Assembly (NCBI RefSeq): GCF_025465935.1
Contig: NZ_JANLNV010000058.1
Location: 124,001-188,000, forward strand
From: Pseudomonas sp. 7P_10.2_Bac1
GTDB taxonomy: Bacteria > Pseudomonadota > Gammaproteobacteria > Pseudomonadales > Pseudomonadaceae
Reading direction: 5' to 3'
Length of the DNA stretch: 64,000 bases
Shown: one piece after another, positions 63,552 through 64,000 of the stretch
How the letters are laid out: every line of letters begins with the position of its first letter
Position numbering within the stretch: position 1 is the stretch's first letter
The notes under the pieces: generated by a model
Told to the model about the DNA's origin: nothing
Seen by the model: the letters and a program-made list of their open reading frames with translations, nothing else
The model's database searches: none
Position numbers and translations under genes: made by a program

Positions 63552-64000
63552 GTACCGTCAACAGACACTATCGCCTGCTGTGCCTGACGCCCTTGCCTGC
63601 GATTTTTATCGGTCTGTGGCTGGGGGCCGAACTGGCGCACTGGAGTGACTGGTGGGCGTTGTTGAGCGGGGATCAAACACCCTTTGCTCAGTTGCTGATG
63701 ACCTGGCGTGTGCCCAGGGTGCTGGCCGCTTTTTGTGTGGGGGCATGTCTGGGCCTGGCCGGGGTGATTTTTCAGGGTGTGTTTCGTAATCCGCTGGCTG
63801 AGCCTTACTTGCTGGGCAGCGCCCCCGGAGCGGCAGTGGGCGCGGCCATTGCGTTACTGGTGCCATTGCCGGTGGCGATGTCGATCAGCTTGCCGCTGCT
63901 GGCGTTTCTCGGCGCATGGGGGGCAACCCTGCTGGTGCTGATGATCACCCGCCTGACCAAAATCAGCGACACCAGCGGCCTGTTGCTGGCCGGGATCGCC
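63548..64000 (+). CDS. btuC: FecCD/BtuC-family permease, 3' end beyond the window
   Basis: The first 151 residues of a FecCD-type permease, starting with the ATG at 63548 inside the btuF stop region. Membrane helices are visible (LCLTPLPAIFIGLWLGAEL, VLAAFCVGACLGLAGVIF). The family signature is RVPRVLAAF then QGVFRNPLAEPYLLGSAPGA. It forms the inner-membrane channel for the corrinoid, and an ATPase gene (btuD) would be expected further right. It has no stop in the window. Confidence 0.88.
   Translation, partial: MSTVNRHYRLLCLTPLPAIFIGLWLGAELAHWSDWWALLSGDQTPFAQLLMTWRVPRVLAAFCVGACLGLAGVIFQGVFRNPLAEPYLLGSAPGAAVGAAIALLVPLPVAMSISLPLLAFLGAWGATLLVLMITRLTKISDTSGLLLAGIA

Noticed and set aside
1..64000. 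CRISPR arrays, tRNA or rRNA genes, prophage or integrase
   Set aside because: No regularly spaced repeats, cloverleaf-like sequences or recombinase motifs were found on either strand.

Overview
The window looks like a chromosomal segment of a Pseudomonas species, probably of the fluorescens/putida lineage. The reasons are the GC-rich coding style, the qhp amine-dehydrogenase cluster, FecIRA-type iron signalling, a DUF6543 'dermonecrotic toxin' gene, REP-type hairpins and a cobalamin riboswitch followed by BtuB/BtuF/BtuC-type genes. No rRNA, tRNA, CRISPR array, integrase or intact insertion sequence was seen.

Positions 1-16.6 kb are an accessory defence-type island. Four tightly coupled genes run rightward: a very large P-loop ATPase (open at the left edge), a DrmE-like protein, a DrmA-like helicase and a DrmB-like DUF1998 protein. 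This resembles the core of class 2 DISARM, but it carries a giant ATPase, and no DrmC or methyltransferase is visible. Downstream the island is decayed. There is a GTG-started ORF overlapping the drmB stop that ends after 32 codons, a frameshifted TetR-type regulator, an AT-rich orphan ORF, the 3' half of an Lhr-type helicase, and a glutathione S-transferase pseudogene at the junction with ordinary chromosome.

Positions 16.7-35.5 kb hold metabolic and transport genes. They include a benzoylformate-decarboxylase-type ThDP enzyme; a flavin reductase next to the folate-independent methionine synthase pair MesD/MesX; a class II aldolase; and two LysR regulators, each divergent from a neighbour (an NmrA-like oxidoreductase and a DMT exporter). 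A HAD hydrolase, a lone ABC ATPase, a DCC-family protein and a Rho_N-type small protein follow. An ECF sigma / FecR / TonB-receptor iron-signalling operon, an oxaloacetate-decarboxylase-family enzyme and an SDR complete the stretch.

Positions 35.6-46.5 kb hold a remnant of a GNAT acetyltransferase, a 1420-residue DUF6543 toxin-like protein, and an alpha/beta hydrolase with a LysR. The LysR is divergent from an operon of two RraA-family aldolase-like proteins and an aminotransferase. A 65-bp palindrome and a repeat-containing beta-propeller-like protein in an AT-rich setting follow.

Positions 46.5-59.2 kb are a complete quinohemoprotein amine dehydrogenase locus. The structural operon qhpADCB runs leftward. 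A second leftward operon carries a sigma54 activator, the ABC exporter QhpF, the protease QhpE and the monooxygenase QhpG. Between them is an aldehyde dehydrogenase gene with a strong sigma54 promoter, so amine oxidation and aldehyde removal appear co-regulated. A hotdog thioesterase gene closes the region.

Positions 59.25-64.0 kb begin with a REP pair and then a cobalamin riboswitch. The riboswitch precedes a SAM methyltransferase, a BtuB-like receptor, a BtuF-like binding protein and a BtuC-like permease cut by the window end.
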